Below, one piece after another: positions 1 to 7,520 of a stretch of DNA of 33,767 nt; the first letter of the stretch is position 1; every line of letters begins with the position of its first letter. The notes beneath the pieces were generated by a model. It saw only the letters and a list, made by a program, of their open reading frames with translations. It was not told the origin of the DNA and searched no databases. The DNA comes from Bacteroidales bacterium (GTDB lineage Bacteria; Bacteroidota; Bacteroidia; Bacteroidales; P3), in assembly GCA_004551865.1 (NCBI GenBank), contig SFPR01000012.1, forward strand, positions 1-33,767, in the 5' to 3' direction. A program made the position numbers and the translations under genes.

Positions 1-1788
1 TCAACCGGATTCCCAGAAGAAGACGATGAAAAATTCGACGCTACCCCTCGTCCGGAACTTGAGGCCTTGCTCCCCTACTACAATCAGGTGGAAGAAGAGT
101 CTCTGCGTGTGGCCAAGAAGTATTTCCACGGCATTTTTATCTCTGACTCACGGAATGTACAAAACCAGAAACTATTCGAATACGAGCACAACGGCCACAC
201 CTATCGTTGCTATGTGGATATCTACAACGAGAGCGAGCAGGAAATCAATATCATCGAGGTGAAAGCCACCACCAACAGCAAGTACATCCTTAAGTTTGAT
301 GATGAAGGCGGTAAGAAAGGACTATTCTTCTCGGACAAGAAAGGGAATCGCGGAGGCACTCCGTATCCACTATTCGTTAAGGACAGGAATATCTGGCGTC
401 TCAACACCACCGCCAGTACCGTGTCCGACGTTGCTTCGGAGAACTTCGAACAGAAAAAAAACGCACTGCTCAACCGTTATAGTGACGTTGGGAAATATCC
501 TCACGACCTCGCCTTCCAGAGATTCGTCATCGAACACGCCCTCCGTCAAGAGGGAGACAACCGCCCTGTGAATTACTATCTTGCCGTGTTGAATAGTGAG
601 TATGTGTATGACGGTGCTTTGGATGAAAACGGAAGATGTCTATACGACACGATAGATGGTCAGGAAATTGTCACGTTTCTTGATATGAATGAGACCACCG
701 AGGCGTATCAAGAAACAATACTGAAGGAGATTGCCACCCTCGAAAGTTATATCTCGACCCCACACGATGTAACCAAGAAAGTCGATGTCGGCAAACATTG
801 TGCTTGGGGAGGGAACACGGAATGTCTGTTTTGGCGTCATTGTTTCAAAACACTTCGTGATGTGCCGGAGACCAATTCAGCAAACAAATACTTAGATTCT
901 CACGGAAAATTCAAGATGGGCAATATCGCCGACAAGTATCAGCTGATAAACGAAGGATATTACAAGTTTGACGATGTGCCACAGGAATGGTTGGAAAAGA
1001 AAAAGCATCTCATTCAGCGAGATTGTTATGACAACGGCACAGAGTATATAGATAAGGATAAGATGCAGTATTGGTTCAGTCGGCTCGAATATCCCATCTA
1101 TCACTTCGACTTTGAAACATTTGGCTGTCCGTTGCCACGGTTCCAAGGCGAAGAACCATACCGCCAGTCGGTGTTTGAGTTCTCGCTGCATATTGAGCGT
1201 GAGCCGGGTGTTTGTGACAAAGAGAAGGACAATTTCATCTTCCTCAACAAAGAGTGCTTTGACGATGAACGTAAGGCATTGGCTAAAGCCATTATTGACC
1301 ATTTTGAATTTAACGAGGACGGCACACTCAAAGGAACAATGCTCGCACAGAACACAAGTTTTGAGATTGGACGACTGAAAGAGCTGTCTAAACTCTTCCC
1401 TGAATACAGCGACAAACTGCTTGCCATCTGTAAAAAGTCGGCAGACCTGATGCATCTGCTGAAGAACAATGAGATGTATAAAGGGATGGAAAACGCAGAT
1501 GTCTTCAATTACTACCACAAGGACCTTTCGGGCAGCTATTCAATCAAGAAGACCTTGCCGACTCTCGTACCGTCGCTCACCTACAAAGGAATGGATGTGG
1601 GCAATGGTGTTCAGGCATACATCGCATACATCAACTACGACTCACCAGTACCCACCGTATTCGACAAAGAGAACAAGAATGTGATGAAGACCAAAGCAGA
1701 GCGTCGAGAGGCATTGAAACGCTACTGCCAGCAGGACACTTGGGCGATGGTGGAGATATTGAGGGCGGTGAGGAAGAAGATATATTAG
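1..1788 (+). CDS. DUF2779 nuclease, 5' end cut by window edge
   Basis: The frame is open from base 1, so the true start lies to the left; 595 codons are visible. Two nuclease-like parts can be seen. The N-terminal part has the VDIYN...IIEVK pattern (residues about 70-88) of PD-(D/E)XK nucleases, followed by cysteines at about 267, 275 and 281, resembling the iron-sulfur cysteines of Cas4/AddB-type enzymes. The C-terminal part begins with YHFDFETF (about residue 367), the first acidic motif of DnaQ-like 3'-5' exonucleases, and ends with a late CQQDTWAMVEILR motif. This order is that of the DUF2779 family, whose role is not established; nucleic-acid processing or defence is inferred. A small membrane protein follows 22 bp downstream. 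The family call is firm, the function open. Confidence 0.85.
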   Translation, partial: STGFPEEDDEKFDATPRPELEALLPYYNQVEEESLRVAKKYFHGIFISDSRNVQNQKLFEYEHNGHTYRCYVDIYNESEQEINIIEVKATTNSKYILKFDDEGGKKGLFFSDKKGNRGGTPYPLFVKDRNIWRLNTTASTVSDVASENFEQKKNALLNRYSDVGKYPHDLAFQRFVIEHALRQEGDNRPVNYYLAVLNSEYVYDGALDENGRCLYDTIDGQEIVTFLDMNETTEAYQETILKEIATLESYISTPHDVTKKVDVGKHCAWGGNTECLFWRHCFKTLRDVPETNSANKYLDSHGKFKMGNIADKYQLINEGYYKFDDVPQEWLEKKKHLIQRDCYDNGTEYIDKDKMQYWFSRLEYPIYHFDFETFGCPLPRFQGEEPYRQSVFEFSLHIEREPGVCDKEKDNFIFLNKECFDDERKALAKAIIDHFEFNEDGTLKGTMLAQNTSFEIGRLKELSKLFPEYSDKLLAICKKSADLMHLLKNNEMYKGMENADVFNYYHKDLSGSYSIKKTLPTLVPSLTYKGMDVGNGVQAYIAYINYDSPVPTVFDKENKNVMKTKAERREALKRYCQQDTWAMVEILRAVRKKIY

Positions 1789-1810
1789 AGCTCTTCTATA
1801 ATCATATGAG

Positions 1811-2011
1811 ATGCTTACTGTAATACTGATAATAGTGGCGGTAGTGGTCGTCATCAAGTTTTTCGGCCCCGTTCTGCTTAACATCCTTGCTTGGCTCTGG
1901 GACATCTTGACCCTGCCGTTCGCCCTTATCGGCGGTATTCTCGGATTCCTTGTTGAGGCGTTGCTGTTTCTTGGTCTGCTGTGGCTGCTCATAACGTTGT
2001 TCGGTGCGTAA
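1811..2011 (+). CDS. Small hydrophobic membrane protein, 66 aa
   Basis: This very hydrophobic 66-residue protein has two likely membrane-spanning segments (about residues 2-22 and 26-63) separated by a short stretch with a proline and a glycine. No catalytic motif is visible and I do not recognise the family. It starts 22 bp after the DUF2779 nuclease and ends 55 bp before the ADP-ribosyltransferase-like gene, all on one strand, so co-transcription is likely. Small two-helix proteins often accompany defence or toxin genes, but nothing in the sequence proves such a role here. The main doubt is whether it is expressed. Confidence 0.6.
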   Translation: MLTVILIIVAVVVVIKFFGPVLLNILAWLWDILTLPFALIGGILGFLVEALLFLGLLWLLITLFGA

Positions 2012-2066
2012 TATAAAATCGCAATAAATCCAGAATTTTCTCGTTAAGTCTTATAAAATATAATAG

Positions 2067-2585
2067 ATGCAAATATTCTATCACGGAACACACAGATTGT
2101 TTGACAAGTTCGACCTGGCTCACGCCCTCGAAGGTGACGGAAAGGTCAAGTTCGGTTTCGGTGTCTATGTGACCTCGAAATATGAATCAGCAGTACATTA
2201 TTCGGCATCGAACAATACTGCCACCGAACACTATGTATATACCCTTGAATTGCCCGATAAAACGGAGAAGAACCACATTGCCTTCAAACATTCTATAAAT
2301 CCCACGATACTTGCAAAGGCAGAGAAAAAACTGGGACATACCATTCCGACGAAATTCACGGAAGACGGTAAAGAGTTTCGGAAGTATCTTGCAAAGGAGT
2401 TGACTGACAAAATAGACATCGAAGGTGAGAAGGCTGCATCGAAGTTCCTCGTGAGCATCGGAGTCATATTCATCTGCTGGCCCTATTCGTGGAAGAATCC
2501 AGCCTTGGGTGATAATATGACGGTCCTTGATGAGTCGGTCATCACCATCACCAACGTTGAAAAGGTCAATCCGGATAAGAAATGA
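2067..2585 (+). CDS. ADP-ribosyltransferase-like protein (candidate toxin)
   Basis: The 172-residue protein opens with FYHGTHRLFDKFDL and then FGFGVYVTSKYESAVHYS. These are the YHGT histidine motif and the G-x-G-x-Y-x-T/S strand of the H-Y-E group of ADP-ribosyltransferases, close in pattern to the ART domains of phage polyvalent and MuF proteins. A late strand (MTVLDESVITITNVEKV, about residues 150-168) resembles the terminal strand of that fold; a catalytic glutamate could not be placed with certainty. Known enzymes of this type transfer ADP-ribose from NAD+ to protein or nucleic acid. The stop codon overlaps the start of a NADAR gene (ATGA), so the two are translationally coupled. Toxin plus reversing enzyme is the favoured reading, as inference. 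No signal peptide is seen, so action inside the cell is expected. Confidence 0.7.
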   Translation: MQIFYHGTHRLFDKFDLAHALEGDGKVKFGFGVYVTSKYESAVHYSASNNTATEHYVYTLELPDKTEKNHIAFKHSINPTILAKAEKKLGHTIPTKFTEDGKEFRKYLAKELTDKIDIEGEKAASKFLVSIGVIFICWPYSWKNPALGDNMTVLDESVITITNVEKVNPDKK

Positions 2586-3130
2586 GCTTTTACAGTGTAG
2601 CACCATTCATCGAAAAGTATTATCCACAATACTATACGATAGAGACATACCCAGTGACCGAATGTGTTCCATTCTGTAAGGTCAAAGGAGGATGGGGAAT
2701 ATTCAGCAATTTCGCCCATACCCCTATACAGTATGATGGTGTTACATACAAGAATGTCGAGCAACTGTTCCAGATGATGAAATTTACTGACATAGAAGTC
2801 CGAGAAAAGGTCTATGCTGCGACCAATCCGAAGATGACCGCCAAACACTTTGAGAAGACCCATAGACGGAACGATTGGGGAATGATAATCGTTGATGCAA
2901 TGAAACAATGCCTTCAGTTAAAATATGAGCAAAGTGAGGAGTTTAGAAAAGCATTGAAACGGAGCAAAGGCAAGTACATTGTTGAAGACCAAAGCTCGTT
3001 TAAGAAGAGTTGGGCTGATACTTGGGGTGTGAAACGGCAAGGAGATTTCTATGTGGGACCGAACTTGATGGGGCGATTGCTGATGGAACTTCGGGATAAC
3101 GGGCGGCTTGACATAAGGGAAGTTGAATAA
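2582..3130 (+). CDS. NADAR family ADP-ribose glycohydrolase (YbiA-like)
   Basis: The 182-residue protein has the NADAR (YbiA/DUF1768) pattern: WGIFSNFAHTPIQYDGVTYKNVEQLFQMMKF at about residues 38-68, then a late motif WADTWGVKRQGDFYVGPNLMGRLLMELR. Family members cleave N-glycosidic bonds in riboflavin intermediates, and some remove ADP-ribose from guanine bases modified by DarT-type toxins. Length is close to the usual 150-180 residues. The gene overlaps the preceding ART-like gene by four bases. That coupling argues for a reversing or immunity role rather than riboflavin housekeeping; this is inference from context. A 20-40 residue N-terminal extension (FYSVAPFIEKYYPQYYTIE) precedes the domain. 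Confidence 0.85.
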   Translation: MSFYSVAPFIEKYYPQYYTIETYPVTECVPFCKVKGGWGIFSNFAHTPIQYDGVTYKNVEQLFQMMKFTDIEVREKVYAATNPKMTAKHFEKTHRRNDWGMIIVDAMKQCLQLKYEQSEEFRKALKRSKGKYIVEDQSSFKKSWADTWGVKRQGDFYVGPNLMGRLLMELRDNGRLDIREVE

Positions 3131-3218
3131 CACTAAAAACGCAATGCATTCATTTCGGTATCGTTAGTAGAGAATAAAGGTCTGAAGAGACATAAATATC
3201 TCAAACAAACTTACTGAA

Positions 3219-3629
3219 ATGATTGATTATAAATGCATATTGTTCAAGGAGCCGGTGACAATGGGGTCCAAGCCCGATTTGAAGATATCTGGATATGGGT
3301 TGTTGTATTCTGTTCAGTCAGGCTTTACCGATGACGAGATTATGAATGACATAGTGCTCATTGCCGCCACACAGAAGTGGAAACAGGATGGCGGTTTTAT
3401 AGAGAACGATTTCTGGATAGACAAAAACGGGAAGGGATACATCAGGGAAAGTAATTATATCCAGAACTATATCAGACGGGAATATGCCAATTCTGGATTT
3501 GAATATGCTGTCGGAAATGTCCGTCTGCATCCTTACAACAATCATCTCCTTGGAAACTTGATTGTCGATTGGAAATTGTATAACCGCATAATGCACTTTG
3601 TCAATCCAAAAGATTGGGTTGTCGCCTGA
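3219..3629 (+). CDS. Hypothetical protein, 136 aa
   Basis: I do not recognise this protein. It is a soluble-looking, mixed alpha/beta sequence rich in aromatic residues and glycine, with no signal peptide, membrane segment or clear catalytic motif. It follows the NADAR gene by 88 bp on the same strand and may belong to the same cassette. A hairpin (3681-3702) and a stronger symmetric one (3771-3807) follow it. The reading frame is well kept and longer than the antisense frames, so it is probably real. Confidence 0.55.
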   Translation: MIDYKCILFKEPVTMGSKPDLKISGYGLLYSVQSGFTDDEIMNDIVLIAATQKWKQDGGFIENDFWIDKNGKGYIRESNYIQNYIRREYANSGFEYAVGNVRLHPYNNHLLGNLIVDWKLYNRIMHFVNPKDWVVA

Positions 3630-3680
3630 ACAGAAAAGGCGGATATGGAATAGAACGCATCATTATCAACAAGACCAACC

Positions 3681-3702
3681 AACCACCTTTTGAAAGGTGG
3701 TT
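3681..3702 (+). terminator. Stem-loop after the 136-aa gene
   Basis: AACCACCTT pairs with AAGGTGGTT around a four-base loop. It lies 52 bp after the stop codon of the preceding gene. Only a few Ts follow, so intrinsic termination is possible but not strong. Confidence 0.4.
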
Positions 3703-3770
3703 GAATTTAGGTAATAATATACTTGTTGGCTATGAATTTACTGAATTGTTTGCTTTAAACTTGTATATTA

Positions 3771-3807
3771 AACGAAAAAAAGAGAGGAAATTCTCTCTTT
3801 TTTCGTT
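3771..3807. terminator. Symmetric hairpin between converging genes
   Basis: The left arm AACG-A7-GAGAG and right arm CTCTC-T6-CGTT form about 15 pairs with one bulged A and a six-base loop. An A-run on one side and a T-run on the other make it usable from both strands. It sits between a plus-strand gene ending at 3629 and a minus-strand gene ending at 3879, where a bidirectional terminator is expected. Confidence 0.7.
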
Positions 3808-3878
3808 ATTCAACAAACAAGGTTTTGGTTATGTAATCCCATATATCCACTTTGTCCTGTTTGACAAAATGGAATTGC

Positions 3879-4808
3879 CTATTGGATGACATTCAACGTC
3901 AAGACCTGCATATCGGACAGCAGGTATTCTCCATATTGAATGTAGTCCTCAATCGTTTGTGTCTTTTCCTTAACCGATTTCAACGCCTTCATACTTTCTC
4001 TCAGTGCATCGTTCCAATTTGTCGTCAATTCGTTGATTCCGTCTTCCTCGTGCATCCTGTACAGATTTTCTATGATGTAGATTGCTTGTTTTATGGAATA
4101 TTTGGTCTCTTTTGACTCATTGACCATTTTATTGACCTCGTTCATAAAATCATAATAGTTTTCAACAGCATCCATTGCCTCTTGGAAAATCTCTTCCGAC
4201 TTTATCCCGAAAATCATTTTTGTGAATATTTCCTTGTCCGGTCCAATCGGTCTGTCATAATGGACCAAATCTTTTTTGGAAAGAGTAATCTGGTCTTCAG
4301 GTGCTTGCAGTATTTTGCTTGCCATTGTGTTTGGCATCGGGTATCCGTTGTGTTTTTTGAAATAGTGCTCTATTGCACCACTGACCTCTGTCCAATAATG
4401 CAATTCCAATTCTGATATTGTGTGTTGGATTATCTGCTGCAAAGCAAGTTTCCCATTGTTCTCTTGGTTGCAACCAATGACGGTCATTTTCAAACTTCCC
4501 TCTATTCTACGGAATGTGGCACACGCCAGCAAATCATCGTTGTTGAAATCCTTAACAACCATAATCTGATGCCTTTTCTTCTTGAAGTCATTATAGTCAC
4601 GGTAAGATTGCAACCCACCTATGTTTTCGTAGGATTTTTCAAGCATATCCCACACTATTGGAAGACACTTTTCAATCTCTTCTTGGTCATCGAGCATTTT
4701 AAGTTCCCCAACATTGATTGGAGACATAGTATTCCTCTTTATTTCTGTCTCGTTCACTTTATTGTGATGAATATTGCAAAATTCACCAAATTTCTTAATC
4801 TTGTCCAT
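3879..4808 (-). CDS. GNAT-like phage-type protein, 309 aa
   Basis: Residues about 45-170 (CLPIVWDMLEKSYENIGG, then a strand pair around LLACATFRRIEGSLKMTVIG and an HYWTEVSGAIEHYFKKH segment) resemble a GNAT-like protein common in T4-like and marine phages, in which a W-x-M/L-L-x-x-S/G-Y-x-x-IGG motif precedes the acetyltransferase-like sheet. The remainder is helical and charged and may be a coiled region. No acetyl-CoA pyrophosphate loop (Q/R-x-x-G-x-G/A) could be placed, so activity is uncertain. It ends beside the bidirectional hairpin and lies downstream of the IS1595 transposase on the same strand. It is probably mobile-element cargo. The family resemblance is from memory and modest. Confidence 0.5.
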   Translation of the reverse strand: MDKIKKFGEFCNIHHNKVNETEIKRNTMSPINVGELKMLDDQEEIEKCLPIVWDMLEKSYENIGGLQSYRDYNDFKKKRHQIMVVKDFNNDDLLACATFRRIEGSLKMTVIGCNQENNGKLALQQIIQHTISELELHYWTEVSGAIEHYFKKHNGYPMPNTMASKILQAPEDQITLSKKDLVHYDRPIGPDKEIFTKMIFGIKSEEIFQEAMDAVENYYDFMNEVNKMVNESKETKYSIKQAIYIIENLYRMHEEDGINELTTNWNDALRESMKALKSVKEKTQTIEDYIQYGEYLLSDMQVLTLNVIQ

Positions 4809-4830
4809 ATTATTATAGTTTATCTATTAA

Positions 4831-5884
4831 GGCCAATATTTTTGCTTATAGTGTATTTATGCCACTTGCTTGACCATTCCGTAGTCCACGGCACCGATTG
4901 AGGAACGGAACATATGGCTGAAACGCTCGCCGCCCTTAATCCCACGGGTGTTGTAACGCCAGACCGCCTCGTCTATGTATCTCTGGAGGTATTTCGCCGA
5001 AAGTGAATGATAGATGCCCTCAATCATCTTCTTGAGATAGACTCCCCAGAAACCCTCTATGGTGTTGGTGAAGTCTGCCCCCTTTACGTATTCGTTCCTG
5101 CCGTGGTTGACAACCTTGTGGACATACTTGGAATTGTCAAGTCCGTTGTAAGAAGACAATTCGTCGGTATAGACGGTGGAACCCCTTACAACGAACTTGT
5201 CTATTATCGGCAGGAGGGTTGCCCCCTCTGTCTTATTGCACTTGACGGCAACCACGTTGCCTCCCCTTTCAACCATACCGAACACGGGGACTTTCGTCCT
5301 AGTTGAACGTCCTTGTGTTCCTTTGGTTCTCTTCCGCTCGTGTTTATTCTTTTCCTTGCCGCCGATGTATGTCTCGTCACACTCAACGTCACCGGACAAA
5401 CAGAAAGAAACTTCCTTGCCAAGAAGTGTCCGGATTTTTTGAAGAAGAAACCAAGCTGTCTTCTGTGTGACATCAATGTCCCTCGCCAGCTGGTGTGACG
5501 ATATTCCCTTCTTGTGGAAACTGATGAGATACATTGCAAGAAACCACTTACGGAGAGGAATCTTGGTGTTCTCAAAGACTGTTCCAACCCTCTCGCTGAA
5601 GTTCCTGTGGCATTTTGAGCAGCACCATCTTCCGTCGGACCGTTTGTTGCAATGGTGTTTGTCACAATAGGGGCACACAACGTCGTCACCCCATCTGGAC
5701 TCCGTTATCGCCTGTCGGCATCTGCTTTCGGTGTTGAAACACCTTGAAACCGAATACAACGAGTTGAACTTACCCATATCTATCATAGTCAGAATTTCTT
5801 TGTCTATTACAAAGATACTATTATTTTCTGACATATCAAAATTTATTGACAAGAAATACAGCGAATTATCTATATTTTGTCGCC
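4831..5884. mobile_element. Tentative limits of IS1595-family element
   Basis: Elements of this family usually begin with GG and have imperfect inverted ends. The left side at 4831 begins GGCCAATATTTTTG and reaches TGTATTT after 21 bases. The reverse complement of the right side, ending at 5884, begins GGCGACAAAATATAG and reaches TGTATTT after 24 bases. The match is imperfect, and the flanking 8-mers (TCTATTAA and AACAGGTA) do not form a target duplication. The limits are therefore a proposal only. Confidence 0.35.
4857..5852 (-). CDS. IS1595-family (ISXO2-like) transposase
   Basis: The 331-residue protein has the order expected for IS1595 transposases: an N-terminal zinc ribbon (CPYC ... 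CSKC, about residues 59-82), a helix-turn-helix-like stretch (ISSHQLARDIDVTQKTAWFLLQKIR), and the DDE-type core. The core acidic motifs are VECDETYIGGKEKNKH, VYTDELSSYNGL and FTNTIEGFWGVYLKKMIEG. It ends with a KYLQRYIDEAVWRYN motif. The frame is intact, so the enzyme may be active. Start choice is not critical: two early methionines (residues 1 and 7) are possible. A second, broken IS1595 copy of a different subgroup lies about 500 bp away. Confidence 0.93.
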   Translation of the reverse strand: MSINFDMSENNSIFVIDKEILTMIDMGKFNSLYSVSRCFNTESRCRQAITESRWGDDVVCPYCDKHHCNKRSDGRWCCSKCHRNFSERVGTVFENTKIPLRKWFLAMYLISFHKKGISSHQLARDIDVTQKTAWFLLQKIRTLLGKEVSFCLSGDVECDETYIGGKEKNKHERKRTKGTQGRSTRTKVPVFGMVERGGNVVAVKCNKTEGATLLPIIDKFVVRGSTVYTDELSSYNGLDNSKYVHKVVNHGRNEYVKGADFTNTIEGFWGVYLKKMIEGIYHSLSAKYLQRYIDEAVWRYNTRGIKGGERFSHMFRSSIGAVDYGMVKQVA

Positions 5885-6005
5885 AACAGGTATATTATTA
5901 CCTGAATTTATTTCGAACGTATCAAAATATCTGAGTTTGAATGCGATAATATAAATCAAACATCGTTATTGTATAAAATAATAACGCAAGGAAAGGAGGA
6001 CTATT

Positions 6006-6158
6006 ATGGCATACAAGAAACTGAAATTCGATTACTTGATGGAATACGGTGACGAAATCGAATTGCTCTCTGATGGACTATCACTCCGTCGGGTCAGAAG
6101 TAGGACTGGTCGAGCCATCAACACACTACGGAAATTGAGAGCGATGTTCTTGATGTGA
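6006..6158 (+). CDS. Small HTH-like protein, 50 aa
   Basis: A 50-codon frame starts at an ATG placed 5 bases after an unusually strong Shine-Dalgarno run (GGAAAGGAGGA, 5990-6000). Such sites are rare in Bacteroidota, and this one fixes the start. The protein begins MAYKKLKFDYLMEYG. Residues about 20-48 (LLSDGLSLRRVRSRTGRAIN and on) look like the helix-turn-helix of resolvase or small regulators: a short helix, a G-[LS]-S turn, and a basic recognition helix. It stands alone between an IS1595 gene and an IS1595 remnant. It could be a phage- or plasmid-derived regulator. Function is not assigned. Confidence 0.5.
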   Translation: MAYKKLKFDYLMEYGDEIELLSDGLSLRRVRSRTGRAINTLRKLRAMFLM

Positions 6159-6299
6159 ATACACTTATTGCAGAAAGTAATGAAAAATAATCTTCAAGCC
6201 ATTGATTTACACAATATAGTTGGGCTTTCCTCACTATTACATATTGACTTAAAGGTAAGTAAGATATGGCAATGAAAAACGGAATTATCTACTTTAGAC

Positions 6300-6330
6300 T
6301 TGGTTTTTTCACAAAAAAATAGTATCTTTG
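6300..6330 (+). promoter_or_regulatory. Bacteroidota-type promoter of broken transposase
   Basis: TTG at 6300-6302 is followed after 20 bp by TATCTTTG at 6323-6330, matching the phylum consensus. It lies 27 bp before the ATG of the deleted transposase copy and is probably left over from the once-intact insertion sequence. Confidence 0.55.
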
Positions 6331-6357
6331 TAATGAGAACATACAACATATACAAAG

Positions 6358-6524
6358 ATGACATATTTTGAATTTACCAAACGCTTCCAGATGGGAGGTC
6401 TGCAATAGATTTCATAGTTTCCGTGAAATACTTGCAACAATATGTGGATGAGTTCTGTTTCAGGCTGAATAACAGGGATTACGACAACGTCTTTATGAGG
6501 TGTGTCCAGTTGGCAGTGGCATAA
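6358..6524 (+). pseudogene. Internally deleted IS1595 transposase remnant
   Basis: The first 16 codons (MTYFEFTKRFQMGGLQ, then a stop at 6406-6408) match the usual N-terminus of ISXO2-type transposases. Almost at once the sequence continues as the C-terminus: FHS in one frame, then, after a one-base shift, VSVKYLQQYVDEFCFRLNN, ending at 6524. This is the same late motif as in the intact transposase nearby (KYLQRYIDEAVWRYN) but a different subgroup. The whole middle, including zinc ribbon and catalytic residues, is missing. It keeps a promoter but cannot be active. Terminal repeats could not be found. Confidence 0.7.
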
Positions 6525-6602
6525 ATACTGATATAAAACAATCAGAAACAGAATGGAAAAATCTAAAAAGGCACAGAAAAACAAATCAAAATACAAATAG
6601 GT

Positions 6603-7031
6603 ATGAATATATTGAGTTACAACGAATTTGTTGAAGACCAGAATTACGAGACAATAGAAGAACTATTGCAGACCGTCTATACCGATGAAATGTTGTTAGA
6701 AATGGCAAACATTTCACAAAGCACCACGGGACTGGATGTTATTATATGGGTGCAAACTAATAATACACAATCGACGGGGAAACATAATCTGCCACGAATA
6801 AAATTCCAAAACAATACGGCAACAAAAATTCAAATCAACGAACTGATTCCCATTTCCATTTCCGACGACCCAAAGATATTGTTAAAGAACAATGACTTGA
6901 ATAAAATCAAAATCAGTCAAACACAAATCAATGGGATAAAACAATGGATTATGAAAAACAAAGAAATATTGATTGATTATTGGGAAGAGAAAATAACGAC
7001 AGATGAATTGTTTCAGAAACTAAAAAAGTAG
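6603..7031 (+). CDS. DUF4160-like hypothetical protein, 142 aa
   Basis: The C-terminal two thirds show the spacing of DUF4160-type proteins: KHNLPRIKFQNN (about residues 59-70), a strand with IPISI, and an ending helix with QWIMKNKEILIDYWEEKITT followed by ELFQKLKK. The N-terminal 35 residues (MNILSYNEFVEDQ) resemble leader segments of phage structural proteins. Function of the family is unknown. A K-rich 15-codon frame ends 2 bp before the start codon and may only be insertion-sequence debris. A hairpin with a T-run follows at 7066-7095. The family assignment is a weak one made by eye. Confidence 0.5.
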   Translation: MNILSYNEFVEDQNYETIEELLQTVYTDEMLLEMANISQSTTGLDVIIWVQTNNTQSTGKHNLPRIKFQNNTATKIQINELIPISISDDPKILLKNNDLNKIKISQTQINGIKQWIMKNKEILIDYWEEKITTDELFQKLKK

Positions 7032-7065
7032 GTTTGAATAATTGGTGGAGTAAAACTAAATAAAC

Positions 7066-7095
7066 AAAAAGAAGGTCAGACGACCTCCCTTTTTG
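7066..7095 (+). terminator. Terminator after DUF4160-like gene
   Basis: AGGTC pairs with GACCT around a four-base loop, with flanking A-run and CTTTTT extending the stem. It lies 35 bp after the stop codon at 7031. Confidence 0.55.
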
Positions 7096-7119
7096 CTATA
7101 CTCCATTTTGACAAACAAG

Positions 7120-7358
7120 ACTAAAGTAGATAATTCCGAAGAAAAATAAAGAGACAGCTGTCACTCGACCTTGCGAAGCACAACGCTCAATACCAACCCA
7201 TCGACGTGAAGTAGTACGACAAGGCCCACGACCGTTTCCTCTGCATCGACAACACGGTCTATCATATTGGCACTTCACTGAAGGACATTGACAAGCGGTT
7301 GTTCTCCTTCAACAAGATGGAAATGAATGCAAAAGAACTACTGGGAAATGTGAAATAA
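7120..7358 (+). pseudogene. C-terminal remnant of an ORF6N-type protein
   Basis: Reading the frame ending at 7358 gives RQLSLDLAKHNAQYQPIDVK, a stop codon, then YDKAHDRFLCIDNTVYHIG and TSLKDIDKRLFSFNKMEM. This is the C-terminal domain that follows the ORF6N or KilA-N-like DNA-binding part in many Bacteroidota proteins (usual form HDRFLIID..VYHIGASLKDLGKKWFAF). The in-frame TAG replaces an expected glutamine or similar codon, and the N-terminal part is absent. It is a decayed mobile-element gene. No other frame here is convincing. Confidence 0.7.
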
Positions 7359-7360
7359 CA

Positions 7361-7392
7361 CGGTGCATTTTTCCTCTCAAAAAAATGCACCG
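7361..7392. repeat. 12-bp perfect inverted repeat
   Basis: CGGTGCATTTTT (7361-7372) is the exact reverse complement of AAAAATGCACCG (7381-7392) around an 8-base loop. It begins two bases after the broken ORF6N-type gene and may be its old terminator. The 128 bp from here to the HigA frame hold only an unconvincing 41-codon ATG frame (7414-7539). Confidence 0.6.
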
Positions 7393-7520
7393 AAACGAAA
7401 AGAAGGTCGTTTTATGCCAGATATCGCACAGAGGAACTCTGCACAACAAGATGGTGCATATTGCAAGGTTTCAGCTATTTGCAATAGAATTCAACTGAAG
7501 TACACTAAAGCAAAAGTAAA

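Noticed and set aside
892..1518. Minus-strand 208-codon frame
   Set aside because: It is antisense to the well-supported DUF2779 nuclease and reads as a shadow of it.
3614..3889. Plus-strand 91-codon frame after the 136-aa gene
   Set aside because: It runs through two hairpins and overlaps the neighbouring genes at both ends, with no recognisable protein features.
4823..5892. 8-bp target duplication flanking the IS1595 gene
   Set aside because: The flanking 8-mers at the best candidate ends differ, so precise element limits are not claimed.
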